DNA of 64,000 bases from Devosia pacifica (GCF_014652635.1 NZ_BMZE01000003.1:124001-188000); one strand, 5' to 3'. Positions 1 to 10,377 are shown, counted from the stretch's first letter. Program-made: numbers and translations. Notes: generated by a model not told the origin, from the sequence alone.

Positions 1-1
1 G

Positions 2-1099
2 GTGGAGGATTATCGCGCCGACTACGCCGGCTACTATGAGCGGTGCAAGCACGACAATTCGCCGGCGATACGCGATCCGAATGCTGTCGTTTACCTGATG
101 CCGGGCGTCGGCATGTTCACCTTCGCCAAGGACAAGGGGACGGCGCGCATTTCCGGCGAGTTCTATATCAACGCCATCAACGTGATGCGCGGCGCCTCGA
201 CGGTGTCGACCTACCAAGGCCTGTCCGAACAGGAAGCCTTCGATATCGAATACTGGCTGCTCGAAGAAGCCAAGCTGTCGCGCATGCCGAAGCCGAAGTC
301 ACTGGCCGGACGGGTTGCGCTTGTTACTGGCGGTGCCGGTGGCATCGGCCGCGCAACTGCGATCCGGCTCCTACGCGAAGGGGCCTGCGTGGTTCTGGCT
401 GACATCGATCAGGCGGCACTCGATAGCGCCAGCGACGAACTCGCTCAGGGCTTCGGCAAGGACGTCGTGCGCACCGCCAACATCAACGTCACCTCTGAAG
501 AGCAGGTGATCAGCGGATTTGCGCATGCGGTCGCCGAATATGGCGGGCTCGACATCCTCGTCTCCAATGCCGGCCTCGCCTCGTCGGCACCGATCGAGGA
601 AACCTCGCTCGCGCTTTGGAACAAGAACATGGACATTCTCTCGACGGGGTACTTCCTCGTCAGCCGGGAAGCGTTCAAACTGTTCCGCAGCCAGAAGATC
701 GGTGGCAATGTGGTCTTCGTCGCCTCGAAGAATGGCCTCGCCGCCTCGCCAAACGCTTCCGCCTATTGCACCGCCAAAGCGGCCGAAATCCATCTCGCGC
801 GCTGCCTGGCGCTTGAGGGCGCCGGCGAGCAGATCCGCGTCAACGTCGTCAATCCGGATGCCGTGCTACGCGGTTCGAAGATCTGGACGGGCGAGTGGAA
901 GGAGCAGCGCGCCGCCGCCTACAAGATGTCGACCGACGATCTCGAGGAGCACTATCGCCAGCGTTCTATGCTCAAGCGCAGCGTGTTCCCGGAAGACATC
1001 GCGGAGGCAATCTACTTCTTTGCCAGCGAAGCGTCTGCCAAATCCACCGGCAACATCATCAATGTCGATGCCGGCAATGCGCAGTCCTTCACGCGCTGA
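2..1099 (+). CDS. rhaD: Bifunctional rhamnulose-1-phosphate aldolase / short-chain dehydrogenase, 3' part
   Basis: The 5' end lies outside the window, so only the last 365 residues or so are seen; the family is about 690-700 aa. The first ~95 residues are the end of the class II aldolase domain. From about residue 100 a classical SDR domain follows, with the NAD-binding glycine motif GGAGGIG, the SNAG motif and the catalytic YxxxK (Tyr-Cys-Thr-Ala-Lys). The known family cleaves L-rhamnulose-1-phosphate to dihydroxyacetone phosphate and lactaldehyde and oxidises the lactaldehyde, in the cytosol. A rhamnose isomerase follows 67 bp downstream, which supports the rhamnose assignment. The first GTG in the window is an internal Val codon, not a start. 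Confidence 0.9.
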   Translation: MEDYRADYAGYYERCKHDNSPAIRDPNAVVYLMPGVGMFTFAKDKGTARISGEFYINAINVMRGASTVSTYQGLSEQEAFDIEYWLLEEAKLSRMPKPKSLAGRVALVTGGAGGIGRATAIRLLREGACVVLADIDQAALDSASDELAQGFGKDVVRTANINVTSEEQVISGFAHAVAEYGGLDILVSNAGLASSAPIEETSLALWNKNMDILSTGYFLVSREAFKLFRSQKIGGNVVFVASKNGLAASPNASAYCTAKAAEIHLARCLALEGAGEQIRVNVVNPDAVLRGSKIWTGEWKEQRAAAYKMSTDDLEEHYRQRSMLKRSVFPEDIAEAIYFFASEASAKSTGNIINVDAGNAQSFTR

Positions 1100-1106
1100 T
1101 CACTAA

Positions 1107-1126
1107 GGGGCGGGTCAGCCCGCCCC
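1107..1126 (+). terminator. Intercistronic GC hairpin between rhaD and rhaI
   Basis: A perfect 8-bp stem (ggggcggg/cccgcccc) with a tcag loop lies just after the rhaD stop. It is followed by an A-rich stretch rather than a T run, so it is more likely a processing or 3'-stabilising hairpin than a full terminator. Confidence 0.5.
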
Positions 1127-1166
1127 GAAAAACAGAACACCGAACAATCGTCGATGGGAGTGAGGA

Positions 1167-2456
1167 ATGAGCGAAACGATGATCGATCCCTCGGTGATCG
1201 AACAGGATAACGCCGCACGAGAAGCCAATCTGCGCCAGGACTATGACAGCCTCGGCGAACGGCTCGACCGGCAGGGTATCGCTATCGATACCATCAAGGA
1301 CAAAGTCGCGCGCTTCGGTGTTGCCATCCCGTCATGGGGCGTTGGCACCGGCGGAACGCGGTTTGCGCGTTTCCCCGGCACGGGCGAGCCGCGCGACATC
1401 TTCGACAAGCTCGAAGACTGCGCAGTCATCCACCAGATGACCCGCTCGACGCCGACCGTCTCACTGCATATTCCGTGGGACAAGGCAGATCCGAACCGGC
1501 TGAAGGACACCGCCAACCGCCTGGGCCTCGGGTTCGATGCGATGAACTCCAACACCTTCTCGGATGCCAAAGGCCAGGCGAACAGCTACAAGTTCGGCTC
1601 TCTCAGCCACACCGATGCGGCGACGCGCCAGCAGGCGATTGAACACAATCTCGAATGTATCGAGATCGGTCAGGCTATCGGCTCGAAGGCGCTGACCGTG
1701 TGGGTCGGCGATGGGTCGAACTTCCCGGGTCAGGCACATTTCACCCGCCAGTTCGAGCGCTACCTCGACTCCATGAAGTCCGTCTACCAGGGCCTGCCGA
1801 ATGACTGGCGCCTGTTTACCGAGCACAAGATTTTTGAGCCGGCCTTCTATTCGACTGTGGTCCAGGATTGGGGCACCAACTACCTGATCGCCAAGGAGCT
1901 CGGCGATCGCGCCTACTGCCTTGTCGATCTCGGGCACCACGCTCCGAACGTCAACATTGAGATGATCGTCGCCCGCCTGATCCAGTTCGGCAAGCTCGGC
2001 GGCTTCCATTTCAACGATTCGAAGTATGGCGACGACGACCTCGACGCCGGCTCCATCGACCCGTACCGCCTGTTCCTGGTCTTTAACGAGCTGGTGGATG
2101 CCGAGCAGAACCTGGACGACTTCCGCCCTGCCCACATGCTCGACCAGAGCCACAACGTGACCGACCCCATCGAATCGCTGATGGTTTCGGCCTGCGAAGT
2201 ACTGCGTTCATATGCTCAGGGGCTGATCGTCGATCGCAAAGCTCTGTCAGGCTATCAGGACGCAAACGATGCACTGATGGGTAGCCAGACGCTCAAGGCC
2301 GCCTTCCGGACTGATGTCGAGCCGATCCTGGCGATGGCGCGGATGGAGACCGGCGGCGCGATCGATCCGGTTGCCGCCTATCGCGCCTCCGGGTATCGCC
2401 AGAAAGTCGGCGAGGTGCGTCCTGCGAGCGAAAGCGGCGGTGGCGGCATCGTCTAG
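1167..2456 (+). CDS. rhaI: L-rhamnose isomerase (RhaI, Pseudomonas stutzeri type)
   Basis: This 429-aa TIM-barrel protein converts L-rhamnose to L-rhamnulose. The metal and substrate residues known from the Pseudomonas stutzeri enzyme are at matching positions: Glu219 (TEHK), Asp254 and His257 (VDLGHH), His281 (FHFND), Asp289 and Asp291, and an Asp near 326. The length equals that of the P. stutzeri enzyme (about 430 aa). The start at 1167 has GGAG-like Shine-Dalgarno sequence (gggagtgagga) just upstream. It lies directly after rhaD in the same orientation, so the two probably form one rhamnose catabolic operon whose transporter, kinase and regulator would be upstream of the window. Confidence 0.93.
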   Translation: MSETMIDPSVIEQDNAAREANLRQDYDSLGERLDRQGIAIDTIKDKVARFGVAIPSWGVGTGGTRFARFPGTGEPRDIFDKLEDCAVIHQMTRSTPTVSLHIPWDKADPNRLKDTANRLGLGFDAMNSNTFSDAKGQANSYKFGSLSHTDAATRQQAIEHNLECIEIGQAIGSKALTVWVGDGSNFPGQAHFTRQFERYLDSMKSVYQGLPNDWRLFTEHKIFEPAFYSTVVQDWGTNYLIAKELGDRAYCLVDLGHHAPNVNIEMIVARLIQFGKLGGFHFNDSKYGDDDLDAGSIDPYRLFLVFNELVDAEQNLDDFRPAHMLDQSHNVTDPIESLMVSACEVLRSYAQGLIVDRKALSGYQDANDALMGSQTLKAAFRTDVEPILAMARMETGGAIDPVAAYRASGYRQKVGEVRPASESGGGGIV

Positions 2457-2491
2457 GCGAGCCTTGCGCTTCAAGGACCTGTTGTGATTTC

Positions 2492-2524
2492 AAACGGGCT
2501 CGTTGTTCTGCAGCGGGCCCGTTT
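2492..2524 (+). terminator. Hairpin after rhaI
   Basis: Arms aaacgggc and gcccgttt (8 bp) enclose a 17-nt loop just past the rhaI stop. The T run is short (gtttcacttg). It probably ends the rhamnose operon. It also covers the upstream extension of the next reading frame, which argues for that gene starting at 2557. Confidence 0.45.
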
Positions 2525-2556
2525 CACTTGTCATGCAAGCCAGAAAAGCCAGCATC

Positions 2557-3039
2557 ATGTCGAAGCCCAAGACCACACCCGCAACTGTCGCACTCGATGC
2601 GCATGGGGCAGACTACGTGCTGGTCACTTATGAGTATGATCCGAACGCAGAGCGCGTTGGCCTGCAGGCCGCCGAGGCGATGGGGGTCGACCCCGGCATA
2701 GTTTTCAAGACACTCATGGCAAAGCTTGATGGCGCGCCGGTATGCGCGATCGTGCCGTCGGATGCCGAAGTGAACATGAAGAAGCTGGCAGCGGCACTCG
2801 GAGGCAAAGGCGCCGAGATGATGAAGCCTGCCGAAGCAGAGCGCCTGACCGGCTTCAAGGTCGGAGGCATCAGCCCCTTTGGCCAGAAGCGCAGCGTTCC
2901 GACGGTGCTAGAGGAAAGCGCCGAGCTTTATGACGAGATCTATATCAATGGCGGCCAGCGCGGCGTGCAGGTGCGCATGACCCCGCAGACCGTGATCAAC
3001 GTGCTCAAGCCGGTGGTGGCCGATATCTCTCGCACATAA
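2557..3039 (+). CDS. ybaK: Cys-tRNA(Pro) deacylase, YbaK/EbsC family
   Basis: A 160-aa protein of the YbaK/ProX-like aminoacyl-tRNA editing family, which hydrolyses Cys mischarged on tRNA-Pro in the cytosol. Family hallmarks are the N-terminal 'THA-type' fold start, the FKTLMAK segment with its conserved Lys, and the GGISPFGQKR motif with downstream VRM. Typical family length is 155-160 aa, matching a start at 2557. An in-frame upstream start at 2503 exists but would begin inside the rhaI hairpin and add 18 unconserved residues, so I prefer 2557. It stands alone: rhamnose genes lie upstream and a minus-strand gene converges on it. Confidence 0.88.
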   Translation: MSKPKTTPATVALDAHGADYVLVTYEYDPNAERVGLQAAEAMGVDPGIVFKTLMAKLDGAPVCAIVPSDAEVNMKKLAAALGGKGAEMMKPAEAERLTGFKVGGISPFGQKRSVPTVLEESAELYDEIYINGGQRGVQVRMTPQTVINVLKPVVADISRT

Positions 3040-3043
3040 AAAA

Positions 3044-3064
3044 AGGCGCCCTGACGGGGCGCCT
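3044..3064 (-). terminator. Rho-independent terminator (mainly minus strand)
   Basis: A perfect 8-bp stem (aggcgccc/gggcgcct, loop tgacg) is followed, read on the minus strand, by seven or more T residues. It ends the DUF1127 gene and may also serve the convergent ybaK transcript, although the plus side lacks a T run. Confidence 0.75.
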
Positions 3065-3090
3065 CGGACTTGTCGCTGTCGGCTTAAGCC

Positions 3091-3234
3091 TTACAGCACC
3101 TTGCCGCGTGCGATGTCGCGGAAGTCGGAACGAGTAATTCCGAGGTCGCGCAGCTGGCGGGTGTCGAGCGTGTTCAGCTCGCGCATGGTGCGGTGGTACT
3201 GGGCGAATTCAGCGAACTTGTTGCGAATGCTCAT
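3091..3234 (-). CDS. DUF1127 family small protein (47 aa)
   Basis: The reverse strand from 3234 encodes a 47-residue Arg-rich protein starting MSIRNKFAEF and ending IARGKVL. The central NTLDTRQLRDLGITRSDF segment is the typical DUF1127 (YjiS-like) core, in which Leu, Arg and Asp positions are conserved. A strong ribosome binding site (AAGGGGA) lies 7-8 nt upstream and a Rho-independent terminator follows 27 nt after the stop. Small DUF1127 proteins are common in alphaproteobacteria; some are linked to RNA turnover, phosphate or carbon metabolism, but no function can be read from this copy. Confidence 0.85.
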   Translation of the reverse strand: MSIRNKFAEFAQYHRTMRELNTLDTRQLRDLGITRSDFRDIARGKVL

Positions 3235-3427
3235 CTCTATATCCCCTTCTGTCTGGTGACCCTTATGTATAGCGATATAGTCGTGATTAGAAGTTGGGCT
3301 TCTCGCACATCAGTCATGCGGTTTTTGCATCTGTTTGCTTAAAGCGGCGCCGATTTTACGCCCACTCGTTCAATCCTGCTTATTTCCTGTGCAACACTGC
3401 CGCGCTTCCCAAGGCGACAACAAGGGC

Positions 3428-3458
3428 TTGACCTTCCAATCATGGGAAGCCCTATATG
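3428..3458 (+). promoter_or_regulatory. CueR/MerR-type promoter of the copper operon
   Basis: A -35 box TTGACC (3428-3433) and a -10 box TATATG (3453-3458) are separated by 19 bp, the stretched spacing typical of MerR-family promoters. The spacer holds an inverted repeat, cttcc (3433-3437) and ggaag (3445-3449), and an outer perfect pair gggctt (3424-3429) / aagccc (3447-3452). The layout closely resembles known CueR-dependent copA promoters. Because the -10 box covers the ATG at 3456, that codon cannot be the translation start. Confidence 0.8.
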
Positions 3459-3479
3459 GTGATGCGAAAGGGAAATCGA

Positions 3480-5752
<2,273 letters not shown>

Positions 5753-5756
<4 letters not shown>

Positions 5757-6172
5757 ACATTGGTGAAGCCGCGGCCGCTTCCGGTGTGACGGCCAAGATG
5801 ATCCGCTATTATGAGAGCATCGGCCTGCTGCCCGAAGCGAAGCGGAGCGAGAACAATTATCGCGTCTATGACGCGCGGGACGTTCACACGTTGCGGTTTA
5901 TCAAGCGGGCGCGCAGCCTCGGTTTCTCAATGGAAGAAACCACGAAGCTGCTGCAACTCTGGCAAAATCGCGCACGCACCAGCGCAGAGGTAAAGCAGGT
6001 GGCTCTCGCGCATATCGAAGATCTCGAGACGAGGATCGAAAATCTTCAGGCGATGGCGAACACCCTGCGCCATCTCGCCAGTTGTTGTAGCGGGAACGAA
6101 AGGCCGGACTGTCCGATTCTGGATGATCTGGCCGGTAAAACCCGCAAGGAAATGGAGTCCCAGAATGAATGA
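5753..6172 (+). CDS. cueR: Cu(+)-responsive MerR-family activator CueR
   Basis: A 139-aa MerR-family protein: N-terminal winged HTH (MNIGEAAAASGVTAKMIRYYE), a dimerisation helix about residues 75-108, and a metal loop CCSGNERPDCP. Cys112 and Cys120 fall at the same positions as the two Cu(+) ligands in E. coli CueR. It starts inside the copA stop (ATGA overlap), so it is translated with copA and likely controls its own operon from the 19-bp-spaced promoter at 3428-3458. Confidence 0.94.
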
Positions 6173-6374
6173 GATGCACGTTTTCGATGTCCCCGACATG
6201 AGCTGCGCGCACTGTGTCGCCACCATCCGCGATGCGCTCGGCAGCGCCCTCCCCGGCGCCATGCAGGACATCAATCTCGAAGCGCACCGTGTTTCGATTG
6301 CGGGAGATGCCGAACGCGCAGAGACAGCTATTCGCGAGGCTGGCTATACGCCTCGTCGGATTGACCCGGCTTGA
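6165..6374 (+). CDS. copZ: Copper chaperone CopZ-like HMA protein
   Basis: A 69-aa single heavy-metal-associated domain with the MSCAHC copper-binding motif near the N-terminus and the rest of the ferredoxin-like fold. It would carry Cu(+) to CopA in the cytosol. The start at 6165 overlaps the cueR 3' end by 8 bp, so it is the third gene of the copA-cueR-copZ operon. Its last 47 bp overlap the 3' end of the convergent MBL-fold gene, an unusually long convergent overlap. Confidence 0.88.
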   Translation: MNEMHVFDVPDMSCAHCVATIRDALGSALPGAMQDINLEAHRVSIAGDAERAETAIREAGYTPRRIDPA

Positions 6375-7281
6375 GAGAAAGTTCGTCGCCCCTTCGAGTG
6401 GTGAAAATCAGTCCCTCCTCACCCAGATATTCGGCATGCGCGGTGACGATCATCCGCGCTGCCCTCGCGAGGTCGCCATCGAGGTCGGGATAGAGCCCTC
6501 GAACGACGGCATCTATGCTGTCAGCGCCCGCCGCAACGGCATTGATCACCTGCCTGTTTCGGTCCAGCCGGTGGGCCAGCAAGGCGCGGGCATGAACCGG
6601 ACCGTCCGCAATCGCGCCGCCATGCGCCGGCAGATAGTACCGATAGTCCATTGAAATCAGCCGCTGCAACGATGCGAGATAGTCGCGCATCGACCCATCC
6701 GGCACGGCAACCAGCGTTGAATTCCAACCCATGACGTGATCGCCGGAAAACAGTATGTCCGTTCTTTCGAGGCCAAGGCAGATGTGGTTGTGACAGTGCC
6801 CCGGCGTCGCAATGGCGCGCAGCGCCGTATCTTCATCTATGACAAAGCGCTCGTCGTCCTGTAGCTGCCGATCCGGCACGAGATCGACATCGGCGGCGTC
6901 TTCCAGCACATCGGTTTCGGCAGGTTGAAGCGGCCTCGACAGCTTATGCCGCCCGCCAAACCACAGCGGCGCGCCAACGGCCTCGGCGATGACTCTGGCC
7001 AGTGCCGAATGGTCGCGGTGCGTGTGGGTGACGATAACAGCGGTGACGGTCCGGCCGGCCACTGCTGATATCAATGCATCGCGATGCTGCGGCAAATCGG
7101 GCCCTGGATCGATTATCGCCACCCGCTCTTTCCCCACCAGAAAGCTGTTGGTCCCGGTAAAGGTGAAAGGGCCGGAATTGCCAGCGGTAATTCGCGTGAT
7201 CAGTGGATGCAGCTCCACCGGCTGCTCGTGCGGCGGGGCAAAGTCCCGATCGAATGATGGCTGGGAAGGTGCAGCGGACAT
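6328..7281 (-). CDS. MBL-fold metallo-hydrolase (LACTB2-like)
   Basis: A 317-aa metallo-beta-lactamase-fold protein. The metal motif HTHRDH is at residues 86-91, followed by GHCHNH, GDHVMGW and a PAHGG segment, all usual for the glyoxalase II / LACTB2-like branch; a winged-helix C-terminal domain is suggested from about residue 240. Substrate is unknown; relatives are hydrolases or ribonucleases. It is transcribed alone, converging on the copper operon and divergent from bioY. Confidence 0.85.
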   Translation of the reverse strand: MSAAPSQPSFDRDFAPPHEQPVELHPLITRITAGNSGPFTFTGTNSFLVGKERVAIIDPGPDLPQHRDALISAVAGRTVTAVIVTHTHRDHSALARVIAEAVGAPLWFGGRHKLSRPLQPAETDVLEDAADVDLVPDRQLQDDERFVIDEDTALRAIATPGHCHNHICLGLERTDILFSGDHVMGWNSTLVAVPDGSMRDYLASLQRLISMDYRYYLPAHGGAIADGPVHARALLAHRLDRNRQVINAVAAGADSIDAVVRGLYPDLDGDLARAARMIVTAHAEYLGEEGLIFTTRRGDELSLKPGQSDEAYSQPRE

Positions 7282-7345
7282 TGCGCCCCATCGGGTGACG
7301 GACTAGAAGGTGATATTCGGTTTTTCCTGAGATGGAAGGTACAAA

Positions 7346-7960
7346 ATGGCGGTGACCTTGACCACGCCCAACACGCTTCTCGGCGCTCTTCAACCCAAGG
7401 GCGCGACAGCCAAACTTGCGTCCTCTATCGGCACCGTTGTGCTCGGCACCCTGCTTCTCACCTTGGCAGCCAAGGTGAATGTACCCGTTTGGCCGGTTCC
7501 GGTGACCCTGCAGTCCTTCGCCGTAGCCGCACTTGCGGCGGCCTTTGGCTGGCGCATCGGCGTCGCAACAGTCGCGCTCTACATCTTTGAAGGTGCGATG
7601 GGTCTTCCGGTCTTCGCCACCGGGGGTGGCGTGGCTTACCTTCTCGGACCGACCAGCGGCTTCATTCTCTCATGGCTATTGATGGCAGCGATCATCGGTC
7701 GTGCCGCTGATGCTGGCGCTTCGCAGCGTCCGCTGGCCCTGTTCGGCGCAATGCTCGCCGGCTCCGCGGTCAACTTCGCATTCGGTTTTGCCTGGCTGCT
7801 GGCGCTTAGTGGGCAAGCAGGCTGGATCGACCAGAGCGCGCCGCTCCTGTCCGCCTATCGTGGCGCGGTCGAGCCGTTCGTCATCTGGGATGTTCTGAAG
7901 ATGGCGCTTGCCGCGCTCACAGTCACCGGCGGCTGGCAGCTTCTGCGTCGCTTCCGCTGA
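7346..7960 (+). CDS. bioY: BioY family biotin transporter S component
   Basis: A 204-aa integral membrane protein with about six hydrophobic segments and the BioY signature VPVTLQSFAV plus the GxxGLPVFA and PTSGFILSW motifs. BioY is the substrate-binding subunit of an ECF-type biotin importer, or works alone in some bacteria. No ECF ATPase (BioM) or BioN gene is next to it here. I saw no BioR-type palindrome in the 64 bp upstream. A strong terminator follows 25 bp after the stop. Confidence 0.92.
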   Translation: MAVTLTTPNTLLGALQPKGATAKLASSIGTVVLGTLLLTLAAKVNVPVWPVPVTLQSFAVAALAAAFGWRIGVATVALYIFEGAMGLPVFATGGGVAYLLGPTSGFILSWLLMAAIIGRAADAGASQRPLALFGAMLAGSAVNFAFGFAWLLALSGQAGWIDQSAPLLSAYRGAVEPFVIWDVLKMALAALTVTGGWQLLRRFR

Positions 7961-7984
7961 TCATCTGAGACTGTCCAAAAACAA

Positions 7985-8017
7985 AAAGGAGCCGGGAAAC
8001 CGGCTCCTTTTTCTTTT
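7985..8017 (+). terminator. Bidirectional Rho-independent terminator
   Basis: An 11-bp perfect stem (aaaggagccgg/ccggctccttt) with a GAAA tetraloop is followed by ttctttt on the plus strand and by a T-rich run on the minus strand. It can end bioY and also the small minus-strand gene at 8042-8113. Confidence 0.85.
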
Positions 8018-8041
8018 ACGAGACTGATAAGCGTCTGCTCG

Positions 8042-8113
8042 CTATCGCGGATCGGCTGCCACGGTAAGCGCTGCGAGGATCGCGGTGGCGAAAATAATCA
8101 TTGCTGCGGTCAT
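8042..8113 (-). CDS. Putative 23-aa hydrophobic mini-protein
   Basis: A 24-codon frame starts at 8113 with a GGAG ribosome binding site 8 nt upstream and ends 25 nt before a strong terminator whose T run faces this direction. The product starts MTAAMIIFATAILAALTV and ends in a short charged tail, i.e. one transmembrane helix. The combination of ribosome binding site, hydrophobic segment and terminator suggests a real mini-gene, but I recognise no family. Confidence 0.5.
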   Translation of the reverse strand: MTAAMIIFATAILAALTVAADPR

Positions 8114-8548
8114 GTCGTATCTCCATCATTGCTGCATCAACGAGCAAGCTGGCGCATGGTTCGCTATAAATCGCGATAAGTGATTGGTAACCACGACTGC
8201 ATCGCGCTGGAACCACCAAAGAGGCGCGCCGTTGGCCCTAAGCTATTGGAGGGCCTCAAAATGTCACTGGCCAAAGCTCTTTCCCGCTTCAAAAGCGGCT
8301 TCACGGCACTCTCGCCAGTCCGCGCATCCAAGACAAACACATCCACTTTCGAGTTTGTAAGGCCCGGCGAAAAGCGCACCCCACTACGCTCGCTAGCCGA
8401 TAGGTCTCTGCCTTCGCGCGACACATTCAGTACGAAACCGAGCGCTCCTCAAAGACGATCGTGAACATAAAATCGCAATGGTGTATCCATCCGTCATGCG
8501 ATCTGTAGTATTGGTCTGAACAGAGTTGATGCATCCTAAGAGGCCCCG
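8114..8548. other. 435-bp region upstream of the luxR-type gene
   Basis: This stretch is A+T-richer than its surroundings. It presumably holds the promoter of the mini-gene at 8042-8113 on the minus strand and that of the luxR-type gene at its right end. It contains one weak coding candidate (8261-8464). I see no lux-box-like dyad, no tRNA and no mobile element ends. Confidence 0.5.
8261..8464 (+). CDS. Hypothetical small protein (67 aa)
   Basis: An ATG at 8261 is preceded at 7 nt by GGAGGG, a strong ribosome binding site. The product is basic (many Arg, Lys, Ser) with no transmembrane segment and no family I recognise. An open frame also exists on the opposite strand, so coding status rests only on the ribosome binding site. 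Confidence 0.35.
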   Translation: MSLAKALSRFKSGFTALSPVRASKTNTSTFEFVRPGEKRTPLRSLADRSLPSRDTFSTKPSAPQRRS

Positions 8549-9274
8549 GTGGATGAATTAGTCGACGCCACCATCCAATTTATCGAGCGCTGCGAGCGGC
8601 ACGTAGATCAGGAGAGCCTGTCCAAAGAATTCTTAGAGACAATAAAGTTATTTAATTTCAAGTACTTTCTCATGGGGCGGCTCCCATCTCTTGGCGAGGA
8701 GATCGACTCTCATGTCCTGGCCGTTCAGTGGCCCCAGCAGTGGATGACCCGCTACACGAAAGAGCGCTATTTCTGGTCTGACCCAGTCAGTACTTTTGCT
8801 TATAAAACGAATCGCCCGTTTACGTGGGCCGAGGCGCGCAGAGCCGAACCGCGGACACGCATTGCGCAAAAGATAGCATCTGAAGCACGCGCATTCGGAC
8901 TGCGTGACGGGCTGGTGGTTCCGGTTAGCGACGCAGGCTCACTCAGTGCTGCCGTATCTCTTGCGAGCGAGCGTCCGGTGCGGCTGGACGCAGCTCATCG
9001 AACGGCACTGCAGCTGATCTGCTATAGCGGCGAGGCGAAAATGGCCGATCTGCATGATCGTGACCAACTTGCCGTTCGGCACCTCTCTCAGCGTGAGCGC
9101 GAAGTACTGCGGTGGATCGCCAATGGGAAAACCCATTGGGAGACAAGCGTTATTCTTGATGTCACCGAGGATACGGTAAAAGCACATGCAATGAGTGCCC
9201 GAAAAAAACTGGGGGCCAGCACTACCCCACAAGCTGTTGCCCGTGCGCTTAGTACACGTCAGCTGGTGCTATAG
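8549..9274 (+). CDS. LuxR-family AHL-type quorum-sensing regulator (solo)
   Basis: A 241-aa LuxR-type regulator. The N-terminal autoinducer-binding domain keeps the residues that contact acyl-homoserine lactones in TraR, with matching spacing: Trp61/Trp65, Tyr69, Asp78-Pro79 and Trp93, plus a Gly near 120. The C-terminal LuxR helix-turn-helix runs from about residue 172 (LSQREREVLRW) to 235. The start is a GTG at 8549; no in-frame ATG precedes the conserved domain. No luxI-type synthase is present in the window, so this is a solo receptor here. It lies 107 bp upstream of a second LuxR-type regulator in the same direction. Confidence 0.88.
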   Translation: MDELVDATIQFIERCERHVDQESLSKEFLETIKLFNFKYFLMGRLPSLGEEIDSHVLAVQWPQQWMTRYTKERYFWSDPVSTFAYKTNRPFTWAEARRAEPRTRIAQKIASEARAFGLRDGLVVPVSDAGSLSAAVSLASERPVRLDAAHRTALQLICYSGEAKMADLHDRDQLAVRHLSQREREVLRWIANGKTHWETSVILDVTEDTVKAHAMSARKKLGASTTPQAVARALSTRQLVL

Positions 9275-9381
9275 CTTTATAACGTTCACATAATTGAAAA
9301 TGCTGAACAAAATTAACTTCCATTGTGAGATACATTACACTTTCCGGTAATATCGCTCGATTGACCTTTTCTGCCTAATGG

Positions 9382-10107
9382 ATGCGCGCGCGTTTGCAGC
9401 TGCAAGGCCGTTGTGTTTATCAGGTCGAAAGAACTAGCGTTATGCCGGAGGAGACACGCTCACAAACAGATGCGGTTGTTCGTGCAAGACTGAATGCTCG
9501 CTTCATGGTTCATCTGATACGCCTTGGTGACGAGAGTACGGGTTTTGCCGAGGATATCCTGCGAAGTGAAGGCTACCAGGTTGCGTCAACCGCAGGGTTT
9601 CAGGAACTTCATCAGGCCCCGGCTGCCGTCATCGTGTGGGTCTCTGCCTCCCAGCATCTCGAGATTATCAAGCAGGTTAAACAGGTCTATGACGCTGCGG
9701 TCGTTTTCGCCGCCGTCGCAGCGAATAATGCTGAATTGGCTGTACAGACCATGCATCGCGGCGCGCAGGATGTCTTCACACTGCCGCTTCGTGTCGACAG
9801 ACTCGTGGCCGGCGTGCGTGAGATCTCTCATCGAAATCTCGATCTGAAGGGTTACCGGGACGGCGAGAGTTTCATCCGGGTGCAAGGTTATTTTGGCCTG
9901 ACGCCGCGTGAGAAGATCGTTCTCGAATATCTGCTGAACGGCTACACCAACAAGACCTGCTCAAACGCACTCAACATTTCCCCTCGAACAGTAGAGATGC
10001 ATCGTGCCCAGATCATGAAAAAGCTGGGGGCAAAAAACCCGTTCGATTTGGCAAGGATCTTACTCAAGAGCGGCGTTGACCCATGCTCTGATATCCTAAG
10101 CACCTGA
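9382..10107 (+). CDS. FixJ/NarL-like regulator with pseudo-receiver domain
   Basis: A 241-aa regulator if it starts at 9382; other possible starts are 9442 (after AAAGAA) and 9505, where the conserved part begins, so the start is uncertain. Residues ~42-150 look like a response-regulator receiver, but the phosphoacceptor Asp position reads Trp in VIVWVSA and the conserved Lys before the Pro is Leu (FTLPLRV). The C-terminal LuxR-type HTH (LTPREKIVLEYLLNGYTNKTC ... TVEMHRAQIMKKLGA) is intact and resembles FixJ. It would therefore act without classical phosphorylation. Located between the LuxR solo and the EAL-like gene. Confidence 0.8.
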   Translation: MRARLQLQGRCVYQVERTSVMPEETRSQTDAVVRARLNARFMVHLIRLGDESTGFAEDILRSEGYQVASTAGFQELHQAPAAVIVWVSASQHLEIIKQVKQVYDAAVVFAAVAANNAELAVQTMHRGAQDVFTLPLRVDRLVAGVREISHRNLDLKGYRDGESFIRVQGYFGLTPREKIVLEYLLNGYTNKTCSNALNISPRTVEMHRAQIMKKLGAKNPFDLARILLKSGVDPCSDILST

Positions 10108-10377
10108 CTTTGCGTTGGTTTCCAGAAACTGTCATTCGTCAGTGACGTCTTTTTATGAATGTTGATCACCGTGAATGGAAAAATTGCAAAGGAGTGCATT
10201 TACTCGGCTTCAACGAGTCTCGGACAGGCTTGCAGTAAAGGAAGGCAGGTTTCTGGCACGACAAGTGACCTTTAACGAACACTACACCATTACTTCTGAT
10301 CACAAGCTAATTTCTACATCCCACTGGCAGGATGTGCGTTCGGCAAGAGTCTCGGGAAATATGGAGCTGGTCTTCAA

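Noticed and set aside
9275..9381. lux box upstream of the second LuxR-type gene
   Set aside because: The gap is A+T-rich and promoter-like, but no dyad resembling a lux box could be seen.
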